Below are positions 53,936 through 64,000 of a stretch of 64,000 nucleotides of DNA, in pieces. Source of the stretch: CABQCM01 sp965145485. Lineage in GTDB: Bacteria > Bacillota > Clostridia > Oscillospirales > Acutalibacteraceae. The notes below the pieces were generated by a model, which saw nothing but the letters and a program-made list of their open reading frames with translations, had not been told where the DNA came from and made no database searches. The stretch is from NCBI GenBank assembly GCA_965145485.1, contig CBCTCU010000011.1:1-64000 (forward strand). The letters run 5' to 3'. How positions within the stretch are numbered: position 1 is the stretch's first letter; every line of letters starts with the position of its first letter. The position numbers and the translations under genes are program-made.

Positions 53936-54185
53936 CCGCGTGCTGCTACGATTTTACTCGTAGTAATACACCGACTCAGACCCCGGAAAGCCTCTTCCAA
54001 AGACATTTCCAGGCGCCGTTTCGCTTGTGTCACACACCCCATGCAGCGACAAAGAGAAAGAGCGGCCGCCGGGGCGCGCACCATGCAGGATACACCAGAT
54101 TCATGGACGGCCAAAGCGCCGGCTGCCATCGAGCTCACCCTGCCGGCCAAACCAGGGCGAACGGAGTGGAAGCGGCATAGAAAAA

Positions 54186-54209
54186 GGCGTGGGGAAGACC
54201 CCCCACGCC
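54186..54209 (-). terminator. Terminator after khpA
   Basis: GGCGTGGGG (54186-54194) and CCCCACGCC (54201-54209), perfect 9 bp; on the minus strand TTTTT follows (54185-54181). It separates ylxM-ffh-rpsP-khpA from the retron. Confidence 0.9.
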
Positions 54210-54226
54210 CCTGGATGGATTCGCGC

Positions 54227-54460
54227 TTAATCGATCTCGACCGCTACCTTCATGTCCTTGCGGCTGGCAGCGGCGCGGGCCACGGTGCGCAGGGCCTTGG
54301 CAATACGCCCCTGCTTGCCGATGACGCGACCCATGTCGCCCTCGGCGACATGCAGATGATAAACGACAACGCCCTCCTCATCGGGCTCGTCGGCGGTGAC
54401 GTTGACCTGGGAGGGATCCTCCACCAGGCCCTGCGCCATCGCGATAATCAGCTGTTCCAT
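54227..54460 (-). CDS. khpA: KH-domain RNA-binding protein KhpA
   Basis: A 77-residue single-KH protein with the RNA-binding loop GRVIGKQGRIAKALRT (about 44-59). It partners KhpB/Jag (7506-8537) in RNA binding and cell-size control. It starts 20 bases after rpsP, in the standard rpsP-khpA order, and is followed at once by a terminator. Confidence 0.95.
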   Translation of the reverse strand: MEQLIIAMAQGLVEDPSQVNVTADEPDEEGVVVYHLHVAEGDMGRVIGKQGRIAKALRTVARAAASRKDMKVAVEID

Positions 54461-54479
54461 GTTCCATTCCCCTTATTTC

Positions 54480-54722
54480 TTAAAGTACGCCGTTCTTCTT
54501 GAGCAGGGCCTTGACCGTATCGGTCGGCTGCGCGCCGTTTTGCAGCCACTGCTTGGCCTTATCCGCGTCGATTTTGACCTCGGCGGGATCGGTCAGCGGG
54601 TTGTAATACCCAATCTCCTCAATAAAGCGGCCGTCGCGCGGATAGCGCCCGTCGGCTACCACGATGCGGTAGAACGGAGCCTTTTTCGCACCCATGCGGC
54701 GAAGTCTGATTTTCACTGCCAT
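54480..54722 (-). CDS. rpsP: 30S ribosomal protein S16
   Basis: An 80-residue protein: [20 protein letters not shown], then [18 protein letters not shown] and [14 protein letters not shown], typical S16. GGAGGTGACAGGC precedes ATG 54722. It binds 16S rRNA in the small subunit. Confidence 0.98.
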   Translation of the reverse strand: MAVKIRLRRMGAKKAPFYRIVVADGRYPRDGRFIEEIGYYNPLTDPAEVKIDADKAKQWLQNGAQPTDTVKALLKKNGVL

Positions 54723-55086
54723 GCCTGTCACCTCCATAAAAATATTCCTCGGCCAGAACCAACTGGAGGCGCATGCGGCCCGCGTTTTACGCGGCTCGCC
54801 CGCCCGGCCGGTTTCCCGCCGTATATCCAAAGCATGTGGCCAGACCAGTGCCGCCCGGAACGCGTCCGGACGGCCCTTTGCGGCCAAGCGCCTTGTCCAA
54901 TCAACCGGCTGCTTATCACAGCCGTATCCATCCCCGCAGGCGTGCGGTCAACATGCCGCCATACGGGGCGCACAGCACGCCCAAAAGCGGGGCCGCCCGC
55001 TGCCGCCGACGCCAGAGAGGAGGCTCTTGCATGCGGGGCGCGCCTTTTGACGCCGCGCTAATTTCCGCAGCGCCCCATCGGCGCCG
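54723..55086. other. Gap between ffh and rpsP, nothing recognised
   Basis: About 360 bases inside an otherwise tight operon, longer than usual. No gene, no clear terminator or promoter, and no similarity to the window's repeat families. Confidence 0.4.
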
Positions 55087-56427
<1,341 letters not shown>

Positions 56428-56645
56428 GGGAATTCCTCCGTTTCATCCATCGTTCATTCCTCTGTGCGGGAATGCTGTCCCCCACTCGCCGGAGGGCAAG
56501 GCGGCGCCCGGCTTCAGAAAGCTTTTCACTCCAGCATACCGCGGGGCCTCCGCCTCCACCGCGGGCGCACCCCGCCGGTTGCTTTCCAATCCGGCCCAAG
56601 CGGCCGCTCGCAATCGACCCGGCCCTCTCGCCAAAGGCCCTATCG

Positions 56646-57008
56646 CTATTCCTCGGGGTCAGGGTCGGGCGGTCGGTCTTCCCAGATGCAAATCGACCGC
56701 GCCAGCGTTTCAATCTCGTCCAGGCCGCCCGGCGCCCCCTGCTGGCAGAGGGCGATAATCCTCCGTGCGGCCCGGTCCTGCTCCTCCAGCCGGCGAAGCA
56801 GCCCCAGCTCCTCCTCCAGCTCGAGCAGACGGGCCTCGGCCCGCTTGATGTAATCGCGCACCCCCTGCCGGGTGATGCCAAAACGCTCGGCAATCTCGCC
56901 CAAAGACAGGTCGTTGTCGTAATAATCTTCAAAAATTTCGCGCTGCCGCGAGCCCAGCACCTTACCGTACAGGTCGAACAGCACCGCCATGGCAAGCTCC
57001 TTGGGCAT
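56646..57008 (-). CDS. ylxM: YlxM/p13-like helix-turn-helix protein
   Basis: A 120-residue DNA-binding-like protein: LFDLYGKVLGSRQREIFEDYYDNDLSLGEIAERFGITRQGVRDYIKRAE in outline (about 10-58) is a sigma-70 region 4-like HTH, followed by a coiled segment and an acidic tail. It is regularly encoded before ffh and thought to affect SRP function. AGGAGG lies eight bases before ATG 57008. Confidence 0.95.
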   Translation of the reverse strand: MPKELAMAVLFDLYGKVLGSRQREIFEDYYDNDLSLGEIAERFGITRQGVRDYIKRAEARLLELEEELGLLRRLEEQDRAARRIIALCQQGAPGGLDEIETLARSICIWEDRPPDPDPEE

Positions 57009-57260
57009 CCGTCCAGCCTCCTTGCCTGTAAAGGCAATTTGCTTTACACCTATGGCATTATACCATATTCTATCCGTTTGTCAAGCAAAACCGCCGCTGT
57101 TTTTCGAGAAAAAGCCATTCATTCAAAAATGCATGCGCCAGCAGCGTTGCCGCCAAGAGACTAACACAAGAAAGGCGAAGCGCAAGCCCTGGGCCGGCGC
57201 GACCCCGGCTGTCCATCTCGGCCAGATAAGCGGCGCGCGGGCAAAGGCTGCTGCGCCCGC

Positions 57261-58394
57261 CTACGAAACATTCGGGCGCAGGGTGCCGTTGTCCACCAGC
57301 TTGGGGGGAATCTGAATCACCTCGTACTGCCGGTGGGAACGCCGGATGCGCCGGCCAAGCAGCTCCACCGCCCGCAGCCCGATGGCGGCGGTGTCCTGCG
57401 CGATGTAGGAGGGGGTCCGCTGAGGACGGTCGGAGGTATCCATCTTGTCAATGGTGAGAATGGAGGGCGGTGTGCGGCCAAACGGCGCCTCGTCCTCTTC
57501 CAGCAGGTCCAAAAGCATGTCGGTGATGACCGACACGGCGCTGACCACCGCGGTTACGCCGTCGCATAGCAGGGCTTTGAGCCTGTCGCGAATCTGCGTC
57601 AAATCCTGATCGGTGATGAGCAGCTCGCCGCCGAAGGGAAGTCCCCGCTCCCGCAGGAATCCCTCATACCCCTCCAGCCTCTGGATGACCGGCTGGATCT
57701 CGGCCGCCGACGTGCAATAAGCGATGCGCCGGTGCCCGGCGCGGACGCAGGCCTCGGCCGCCATGCGGCCGGTCAGCCGGTGGTCGGTCTGCACGCAGGG
57801 GAATCCCAGGCCGATCAGCTCCCGATCCAGCAGCACAACCGGGAAATCCATGTCGGCCAGGCGCAGAAGCTCTTTGTTATAAATTTCCTGTACGACGGGA
57901 AAGAGAAGCAACCCCTCGGCTCCTGAGCGCAGCACAAAACGGATGAGCGGCCCTTCCACCTCGCTGGGCGGCCGTTCGTCTACAAAGGAGGAGTATTGAG
58001 AACAAAAAATGTTGCTCAGCAGCGCCGCACGCTGCACCCCGGCGGTCAACCCCATGGAAAAATCATCCCCAAACCCCTGTACAATCAGGGCGATATGGCG
58101 GGGATAGCCGGTTTGCTCGACCCCCATCGGGCCGAGGGTCTGGTTGGGGCTGCCCGCCACAAAGCTGCCTTTCCCGTGGACACGATAAATCAGCCCGGCC
58201 TCGCTCAGGCGGGTGAGCGCATTGACCGCCACAATACGGCTGACCCCAAAGCGCGCCATCAGCTCGCTCTCGCTTGGCAGCTTCTGGTCGGGGTCCATCT
58301 TTCCAGACAGGATCTCCCCCCGCAGCCAATCCATGATCTGCACATATTTGGGCGTCTTTCCGGTTTCCTTTGGTTGACTCAAACTGCGATGCAC
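57261..58394 (-). CDS. GntR/LacI-hybrid transcriptional regulator
   Basis: A regulator of about 377 residues. An N-terminal GntR winged helix (about 10-80; YVQIMDWLRGEILSGKMDPDQKLPSESELMARFGVSR in outline and YRVHGKGSFVA) is followed by a LacI-type periplasmic-binding-like sensor domain (about 100-370; IALIVQGFGDDFSMGLTAGV, DMDFPVVLLDREL, AEACVRAGHRRIAY). It should bind a sugar and control the divergent GH2 gene. The frame extends to TTG 58409, but that lies upstream of the predicted transcription start (about 58405), so GTG 58394 or TTG 58382 is more likely. Confidence 0.9.
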   Translation of the reverse strand: MHRSLSQPKETGKTPKYVQIMDWLRGEILSGKMDPDQKLPSESELMARFGVSRIVAVNALTRLSEAGLIYRVHGKGSFVAGSPNQTLGPMGVEQTGYPRHIALIVQGFGDDFSMGLTAGVQRAALLSNIFCSQYSSFVDERPPSEVEGPLIRFVLRSGAEGLLLFPVVQEIYNKELLRLADMDFPVVLLDRELIGLGFPCVQTDHRLTGRMAAEACVRAGHRRIAYCTSAAEIQPVIQRLEGYEGFLRERGLPFGGELLITDQDLTQIRDRLKALLCDGVTAVVSAVSVITDMLLDLLEEDEAPFGRTPPSILTIDKMDTSDRPQRTPSYIAQDTAAIGLRAVELLGRRIRRSHRQYEVIQIPPKLVDNGTLRPNVS

Positions 58395-58412
58395 ATCCTT
58401 TCCCGACAACTT

Positions 58413-58440
58413 ATTATACTATGTTATTGGATAATGTCAA
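58413..58440 (-). promoter_or_regulatory. Promoter of the GntR/LacI regulator
   Basis: On the minus strand TTGACA (58435-58440), 16-base spacer, TATAAT (58413-58418). ACAACTTAT nearby (58406-58414) repeats half of the operator in the divergent promoter. Confidence 0.8.
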
Positions 58441-58475
58441 TCAATTCATCCTAAATTTGTTGGAGCATTCATCAA

Positions 58476-58503
58476 TTGACAGCGCATTATAAGTTGTTAT
58501 AAT
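58476..58503 (+). promoter_or_regulatory. Promoter of the GH2 gene with palindromic operator
   Basis: TTGACA (58476-58481), 16-base spacer, TATAAT (58498-58503). A perfect inverted repeat ATTATAA-GTTG-TTATAAT (58486-58503) covers the -10 and is the best operator candidate for the divergent regulator. Confidence 0.8.
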
Positions 58504-58563
58504 GAAAGTTAGCTTGGGATCGTTTGAGCAAACATAACATGTTAAGCAAGAGGAGGAACCCCC

Positions 58564-61500
58564 ATGAAGCAGTCCAAACCAGTCAAACGATGTATCTGCC
58601 TGTGGCTGGCCGTCTTGATGTTGGCCACCATCGGCATCCCTATGGAGGCGATAGCAATGACACAACCACTCGACCCAGCAGGCGGCGCGACCAGCGCCGT
58701 CGATCTCAACGGGACTTGGGATTTCACCCCCGATACCGAGGCCAGGGCGGTCGTCATCGACGCCTGCCCGGAGGAGGGGGCGGCGCCGCTGGCCGCACTC
58801 AGCCAGGACGGCACCGAGGTAAGGCTGACCCTGGACGACCCCACGGCCGTGCGCTACGGCAAGATCATGGCGCTCATTCAGGTCGGCCCTGACGCGGCCG
58901 CGCCGGGCGGCTCGCTCACCCTTTCGGCCAAGGTCAACGGCGGACAAGCGCATCCCCTTTCCCTGGAGGGAATGGAGATCGGCCGCAAAATCTGGGCCGA
59001 GCTGCCACTCGACCCGTCCGATCTTACGGCGGGGGAAAATATCATCACCCTCTCTTCCACCGCAGCCGCCGGGCAGGGCGCCGGGGATTCGGTCATGCTG
59101 TACGGCACGTCCGGCGAGGAAGGCGAGCGTTACTGCGTGCGCATCAAGTATTATCCCGAAATCCCGTCCGGCTGGCAGGATATGACCGTCCCCGGCGCGT
59201 GGGAGGGCAATTTCACCTTGATCCCCTCGCAGGAGGAGCCGGTCGGCCTTTCGCCCGCTCTGTGCGTCACCATCAACGAGGACAAAGGCCAGCTGATTGA
59301 CCTCGAACCTTACAAAGGGCAGGAATCGGTGATCGAGATTCCGCTCTCCCTGTCCGATCTCGAGCAGGGGGTCAACACCTTCCGCTTTTCCTCCAACGTG
59401 ACCGCCGGCCCGGGGCAGTACAACGACACCAGCGTCGACATCCCCTTTTACACCACCATCGGGGGGATGGACGTCACCGGCAGTGGCTTTTATGATAACA
59501 ATACCTTTGTTCAGGCGACCACCAACGTGCCCGCTGTCTCCCTGATGCTCAAGAAGGCCGATGGTGAATGGACTACCGTACAGCAGCATGTGGACGAGAG
59601 AATTGGCAATGTGGTTGTCGGCCTGTTTGCCGACAACGGCCATACTTATGAGATTCAATCGGCCCTAAACGCCGGCGACCTGGCCGGCTATACCGAGGCA
59701 AAGCTGATGGCAACCGTCCATGTCGGCAACAGCATCGTCGCCACATCGGAGGCCGAAGATCTGCTGCCCGAGAACCGGTTTACCCCAGCGATGTGCATGA
59801 CCGTTAATGAAACGAACGCCCAACTGGTCGATCTGACGCCATATATGGGCCAAAGCGCCGCGTCGATTGAAATCCCGCTGCCGGTTTCGGCCTTACAGCA
59901 GGGAACGAACGCATTTCGCTTCAACACCAACATTGCCAACGGGCCGGGGCAGCGCAACGCAAACAGCGTCGACATTCCCTTTAACACCACCATCGAGGGG
60001 ATGGACGTCACCGGCAGCGGCTTTTATGATAACGATGCCTTTGTTCAGGCGACCACCAACGTGCCCGCTGTCTCCCTCATGCTCAAAAAGGAAGACGGCG
60101 AATGGGATACGGTGCAGCAGTACACGGCTGAGCAGATTGGCAGCGTGGTGGTGGGGCTTTTGACCGACAACGGCCATACCTATGAGATTCAAGCCGCTCT
60201 GAACGTCGACGACCCCTCGCTCTACACCGAGGCCAAGGTGATCGTATCGGCCAACGTGGGCGCGAACATTTTCCCCAACGCGCCGGCCGACAGCCTGATC
60301 CCCGAGACGGTAACGCCGGTCGAGCTGAAGGTATCGGTCAACGGCGGGGAAGAGGTCTCTTATGACGTCACCAGCCAGCTTGGCACGGTCTCTCTGGTGG
60401 ATATTGCGCTCGACTATGCTTCCCTGCAAACCGGGGACAACACCTTTGCGCTCAATTCCAACACCATCAGCCATGGGCAGGGGCAGACCAACCCGGCGAG
60501 CATGGACATCGTGATGGCAACCCCCTCCTCCCCGACCGGGGAGGGCACCGGCTTCTGGTCCGACGGGGTCTTCAATCAGTTCTCGGAGAGCGAAAACTTC
60601 CATATCACCCTGCTGCTACAGCGGGCGGACACCGACGAATGGGTCGAGGTCAAGGCCCACCAGGGCGATAATGTAAACAACCTCATCGTCGGCAAGCTGG
60701 GGGACAACGGCGTGACCTATCGCCCGCAGGTGGTGCTGCCGGTCGACGACATCGGCGCCTACAAGGCCGTCCGGCTGCAGGTCATGCTGCACATCGGCGG
60801 CGAGGTGGAGCGCATCGAGCCCCAGCCAGACACCCCGTACGACGACGCGGCCAGCGAGCCCATTGAGCTGGGCGACCCCGTCCTGCGCGTGGGGGTCAAC
60901 TCCACCGACAGCTGGGAATCCTATAATTTAAAGTCCTACGCCGGCGGGGATTACGACCTGGTCGTACCCGTGCCCGTTTCCTCCCTCCAATCCGGGGACA
61001 ACGAGTTCTATTTCCACTCCAACGCCATTAGCAAAGGCAACCGGGACCAGACGAGCGTCGATTTGCTCGTCGAGCCTGCGGGCGATATCAAGGACAGCGC
61101 CTATTCGGAGGACGGGCTGAACACCTACACCGACCTCGGCGAACAGGGCAACCGTTTCAAGGTAGGGCTCGCGCTCAAGCGCAAGGACACCGGCGAATGG
61201 GTCGAGGCGCGCACCTACAGCGATGACGTCTCGGCCAGCCTGGTCGTCGGCAAATTCTCGGTCAACGGGCGCACGTACATCCCCCGCGTAACCATTGCGG
61301 TGGACGACCCCTCGCTCTACTCCGACGCGGTCGTCCTTGCAGGCGTCCATGTCGGCAGTCAGGTCGAGGTCGCGGGCAGCGACAGCCGCACCTACGACGG
61401 CGTGGGCTGGTACCGCCGCAGCGTCACCCTCCCGGCCGCCACGGTGGGCGAAGAACAGTGGCTGCATTTTGAGGCCATCGACTACAAGGCTGAGATTTTC

Positions 61501-64000
61501 CTCAACGGCTGCTTTTTAGGCTCCCACGAGGGCGGCTATGCGCCCTTTGACCTTCCCCTGTCCGCCCTGGGCGACGCTGTGCGCTACGGCGGGGAAAACG
61601 AGCTGGTCATCCGTGTGACCGACCAGAGCACCGACATCGGCAGCGAAACCATCCCCATCAAGGAAACCCCGGCCGGCTTTTTGCAGGATACCATCGGGAT
61701 CAATTACGCTGGCATCTGGGGGGACGTATCCCTGGTAACCAAGGGGGCGGTTTACTCCGACCATCTCTACGTTGACACCGACATCGAAAACGGGGTGGCC
61801 ACCCTGTCGGCCACCGTTTACAACCCGACCGACGCCCAGCGCACAGTCACCGTCGCCGGCATGGTCACGCAAAAAACCGGCGAGGCCAACGGCACGAACA
61901 ACACCACCATCACGCTGGCCCCCGGCGCGCAGCAGACGGTGTCGGTCCCCGTCACCCTCACCGAATGCACCCTGTGGCAAATCGACAACCCCCACCTTTA
62001 CACCGCCAGCCTGACCCTGTCGGGCGACGGGATCGTAACCGACACCCTGTCGACCGATTTCGGCATGCGCCGCGTCGAAAGGGATGGCAACAAAATTGTC
62101 TTCAACGGCGAAAGCATTTTCCTGACCGGCTGGATCACCTGGGAGGTGGAATGGGATACCATCGCCCCCATCCCCAGCGTCGAGCAGGTGGAGCAGCGCA
62201 TTGAGGAATTGAAGGAGGCCGGGTTTAACGCCATCAAGTTCTGCCTGGTGGTACCTCCCGACTACGTGCTCGACATTTGCGACCGCATGGGCATCTACTG
62301 CTACATCCAATATCCCATCTGGGAGCCGATTGAGAGCGAGGAGTTCTTTACCCGCTGCTATCTCCAGCTCCCCGAGCTGGTGGAAAAGGACCGCAACCAT
62401 CCGAGCGTCATCCTGTCCGATTTCGCCTGTGAGCTCCCCACCTTCTCGACCGAGATGGACGCCTTCATGAAATTCATGGTGGAAAAGGCGAAAGAGCTCG
62501 ACCCCAACCGCCTGTTTGCCGACAACAGCTCGACCGGCACAAACCGGTACGGCGACTTCCGCACCACCCATCCCTACGTGGGCGTCAACGAATTTGACGA
62601 CGCCATCGACCGCTGGGTTTCGGCGCGGGGCAATTATCCGCTGGTGCTGGGCGAATACGCCGACTCGCGCACCATGTCCAACCGCGACGAGATCCTCGAG
62701 GCCTGCGGCGGCACCCCCTGGTGGTGGACGACGGCCGGAACGCCGCCCGACGCCTACGCCGCCTTTGAAGCGCAGGGCTTTTCCAAGGAGGAAATCGACC
62801 AGTTCAAGGATTACTCTTATCTCAGCTCTCTCGAGGCCAAGCGGGCCTATATTGAAGATTCCAAGAAGAATTCTTCGGTAGCCGCCCTCTTCCTGACCCA
62901 GCTGGTGGACATCAAGCACAACTCCTGCGGCTTCTACGACGAGCTTGGCAACCTCAAGTTTGACCCGGCAGAGCTCGTTGGCAGCGCGGGCGAGAGCGCC
63001 CTGCTCATCGACGACATGGCCCACAATTTCGCCGCCGGCAAGACGGCCACCATCACCCCGGCTATCTCCCATTACAACGGCAAGGACGTGGTCAACGGCA
63101 CCCTGACCTACACCCTGACCCAGGGCGAGACGGTGGTGCTCTCAGGCACGGCCCAGGAGAATATTTCGCTCAGCGCCGGTGACTACTACTGCTTTGACGA
63201 CCTCTCCTTCCTCATGCCCGACTGCACGGGGGCTCAGCAGTATCAGCTTACCCTGACCCTCGAGTGCGACAGCTTTACCATCTCCAATCATTGGGACGTC
63301 TGGGGCTATTCGACCCATTCCCTGCGGGACAACCAAAAGGATGTGCGCTATTACGACCCGGACAACACCTTTGACTTTGGCACGACCTATCCGTGGATGA
63401 CCGAGTGGACCGACGGGGCGACCCCCGACGCGGTGATTACCACCACCATGACCGACGGCCTCAACGCCTACCTCTCGGCGGGCGGGCAGGTGATCTACCT
63501 CGGCGCTGGCACCGGCCCGGTGGCCAGCGTGGTGGAGCAGGATAATTTCACCAACTTCACCTCTTCCAGCCTCATCTTCTTCCCGGATGAAACCCATCCG
63601 CTGGTAGAGGCGCTCAGTTCCAACGGCTACGGCGGCATCCAGTTCCTCGATCTTGCCACCCAGTACTTCCTGCCCTACAGCGACGCCTCCGGGCTGTCCG
63701 GCACGCCCATCTTTGGCCGTCTCGCCATGCCAGACGCTCGGCTGGATTCCTATCTGAGCGAGTATACCGTTGGCAGCGGCCGGCTGCTCCAGTGCACACT
63801 GCGGCTGGATACCGCGATGCGCCGCCACGGCGGGGACTATCTGGGCCGAGGCGTTTTCTACGTCAAGGCGGGCGAGAATCCCCTGGGGGCCTACCTCATT
63901 GACCAGATGCTGCGCTACGTCGCAGGGGATGAAAACGAGGCGGGCGTGAGCGGATTGAGCGTCACCGCCGGCAAAACCGCCTATGCGCAGGGCGAGGCGC
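58564..64000 (+). CDS. Giant secreted GH2-family glycoside hydrolase with inserted repeats (3' end outside window)
   Basis: The frame opens at ATG 58564 (AGAGGAGGAAC upstream) and remains open to the edge, 1812 residues. Signal peptide about 1-31. The GH2 sugar-binding domain starts DLNGTWDF and reaches WQDMTVPGAWEG near 210, is interrupted, and resumes GVGWYRRSVTLP near 944 with AEIFLNGCFLGSHEGGYAPF. Between them lie four tandem repeats of about 178 residues (starting about nt 59245, 59779, 60313, 60870). The immunoglobulin-like domain and barrel follow, with ILSDFACELPTF (likely acid/base Glu) and PLVLGEYADS (likely nucleophile Glu). Activity is beta-galactosidase/glucuronidase-like; exact substrate unknown. 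Confidence 0.9.
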   Translation, partial: MKQSKPVKRCICLWLAVLMLATIGIPMEAIAMTQPLDPAGGATSAVDLNGTWDFTPDTEARAVVIDACPEEGAAPLAALSQDGTEVRLTLDDPTAVRYGKIMALIQVGPDAAAPGGSLTLSAKVNGGQAHPLSLEGMEIGRKIWAELPLDPSDLTAGENIITLSSTAAAGQGAGDSVMLYGTSGEEGERYCVRIKYYPEIPSGWQDMTVPGAWEGNFTLIPSQEEPVGLSPALCVTINEDKGQLIDLEPYKGQESVIEIPLSLSDLEQGVNTFRFSSNVTAGPGQYNDTSVDIPFYTTIGGMDVTGSGFYDNNTFVQATTNVPAVSLMLKKADGEWTTVQQHVDERIGNVVVGLFADNGHTYEIQSALNAGDLAGYTEAKLMATVHVGNSIVATSEAEDLLPENRFTPAMCMTVNETNAQLVDLTPYMGQSAASIEIPLPVSALQQGTNAFRFNTNIANGPGQRNANSVDIPFNTTIEGMDVTGSGFYDNDAFVQATTNVPAVSLMLKKEDGEWDTVQQYTAEQIGSVVVGLLTDNGHTYEIQAALNVDDPSLYTEAKVIVSANVGANIFPNAPADSLIPETVTPVELKVSVNGGEEVSYDVTSQLGTVSLVDIALDYASLQTGDNTFALNSNTISHGQGQTNPASMDIVMATPSSPTGEGTGFWSDGVFNQFSESENFHITLLLQRADTDEWVEVKAHQGDNVNNLIVGKLGDNGVTYRPQVVLPVDDIGAYKAVRLQVMLHIGGEVERIEPQPDTPYDDAASEPIELGDPVLRVGVNSTDSWESYNLKSYAGGDYDLVVPVPVSSLQSGDNEFYFHSNAISKGNRDQTSVDLLVEPAGDIKDSAYSEDGLNTYTDLGEQGNRFKVGLALKRKDTGEWVEARTYSDDVSASLVVGKFSVNGRTYIPRVTIAVDDPSLYSDAVVLAGVHVGSQVEVAGSDSRTYDGVGWYRRSVTLPAATVGEEQWLHFEAIDYKAEIFLNGCFLGSHEGGYAPFDLPLSALGDAVRYGGENELVIRVTDQSTDIGSETIPIKETPAGFLQDTIGINYAGIWGDVSLVTKGAVYSDHLYVDTDIENGVATLSATVYNPTDAQRTVTVAGMVTQKTGEANGTNNTTITLAPGAQQTVSVPVTLTECTLWQIDNPHLYTASLTLSGDGIVTDTLSTDFGMRRVERDGNKIVFNGESIFLTGWITWEVEWDTIAPIPSVEQVEQRIEELKEAGFNAIKFCLVVPPDYVLDICDRMGIYCYIQYPIWEPIESEEFFTRCYLQLPELVEKDRNHPSVILSDFACELPTFSTEMDAFMKFMVEKAKELDPNRLFADNSSTGTNRYGDFRTTHPYVGVNEFDDAIDRWVSARGNYPLVLGEYADSRTMSNRDEILEACGGTPWWWTTAGTPPDAYAAFEAQGFSKEEIDQFKDYSYLSSLEAKRAYIEDSKKNSSVAALFLTQLVDIKHNSCGFYDELGNLKFDPAELVGSAGESALLIDDMAHNFAAGKTATITPAISHYNGKDVVNGTLTYTLTQGETVVLSGTAQENISLSAGDYYCFDDLSFLMPDCTGAQQYQLTLTLECDSFTISNHWDVWGYSTHSLRDNQKDVRYYDPDNTFDFGTTYPWMTEWTDGATPDAVITTTMTDGLNAYLSAGGQVIYLGAGTGPVASVVEQDNFTNFTSSSLIFFPDETHPLVEALSSNGYGGIQFLDLATQYFLPYSDASGLSGTPIFGRLAMPDARLDSYLSEYTVGSGRLLQCTLRLDTAMRRHGGDYLGRGVFYVKAGENPLGAYLIDQMLRYVAGDENEAGVSGLSVTAGKTAYAQGEA

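Noticed and set aside
53908..54150. Small minus-strand frame (80 codons) between the khpA terminator and the retron promoter, considered as a retron effector
   Set aside because: No ribosome binding site, composition like non-coding GC-rich DNA, and it runs through the retron promoter.
61516..63072. Long minus-strand open frame (518 codons) opposite the GH2 gene, and similar ones at 21375-23108, 35434-36840, 40492-42006 and 58441-59658
   Set aside because: They lie opposite strongly supported genes in GC-rich DNA, lack ribosome binding sites and read as low-complexity Gly/Arg/Val protein with no recognisable domain.

Overview
The window reads as chromosome of a high-GC, anaerobic, probably gut-dwelling Clostridia bacterium (Oscillospiraceae/Ruminococcaceae-like). 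This rests on strong AGGAGG ribosome binding sites, a jag/yidC/rnpA/rpmH cluster, a ylxM-ffh-rpsP-khpA-rimM-trmD operon of Firmicutes type, dockerin-bearing secreted proteins, CarD, a glycyl-radical activase and many sugar-processing enzymes. The assignment is an inference from gene content; no rRNA or tRNA gene was seen.

Layout. 1-4951 (minus): end-truncated YqhQ-like membrane protein, then a two-component system with a VCBS-type lipoprotein. 5632-8594 (plus): rpmH-rnpA-yidD-yidC-jag behind a near-consensus promoter and closed by a terminator. 9094-16917: SGNH esterase, orphan glycyl-radical activase, and a four-gene minus-strand amino-sugar/sugar operon (nagB, two TIM-barrel epimerases, a Gfo/Idh/MocA dehydrogenase) divergent from an AraC regulator. 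17461-23230: CmpB-type membrane protein, a promoter-leader-terminator unit plus a MITE upstream of a uracil/xanthine permease, a ferritin-like protein and an L-fucose isomerase. 23231-26430: an AT-richer patch with a dockerin protein, a small XRE regulator and a duplicated gene 3' end. 26428-36324: beta-CASP nuclease, second MITE copy, DUF1848 protein, DNA polymerase I, a NUDIX gene interrupted by TAG, a six-hairpin glycosidase and dusB. 36374-50713: esterase with repeated tail, CarD regulator, very large GH20-dockerin enzyme, DUF378, pth, a DUF6259-like glycosidase, an orphan metal ABC permease, XRE regulator and a small unknown protein. 50846-57008 (minus): ylxM-ffh-rpsP-khpA-[retron]-rimM-trmD-GNAT. 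57261-64000: GntR/LacI-type regulator divergent from a giant secreted GH2 enzyme that runs off the window.

The most notable system is at 52742-53935: a retron. The reverse transcriptase carries the retron signatures NAxxH, YCDD and VTG. Just upstream, a promoter (TTGCAT-17-TATAAT) drives an RNA of about 190 nt whose ends (53889-53899 and 53707-53717) form the expected a1/a2 duplex around two msr-like hairpins and a long msd-like hairpin. It is insulated by the khpA terminator, sits inside a ribosome-biogenesis operon, and has no recognisable effector beside it.

The intergenic DNA is unusually repeat-rich: a palindromic repeat family of about 91 bp (tandem array 48133-48745, further copies near 5432-5541 and 37772-37960), two MITE copies with TA ends, tandem repeats of 181, 141 and about 100 bp, a degenerate 15-bp periodic tract, and a duplicated gene tail. 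Functionally, the extracellular GH20 and GH2 enzymes, the intracellular glycosidases, fucose isomerase, NagB and the dehydrogenase/epimerase operon fit a host-glycan (mucin or milk-type) or plant-glycan scavenger.
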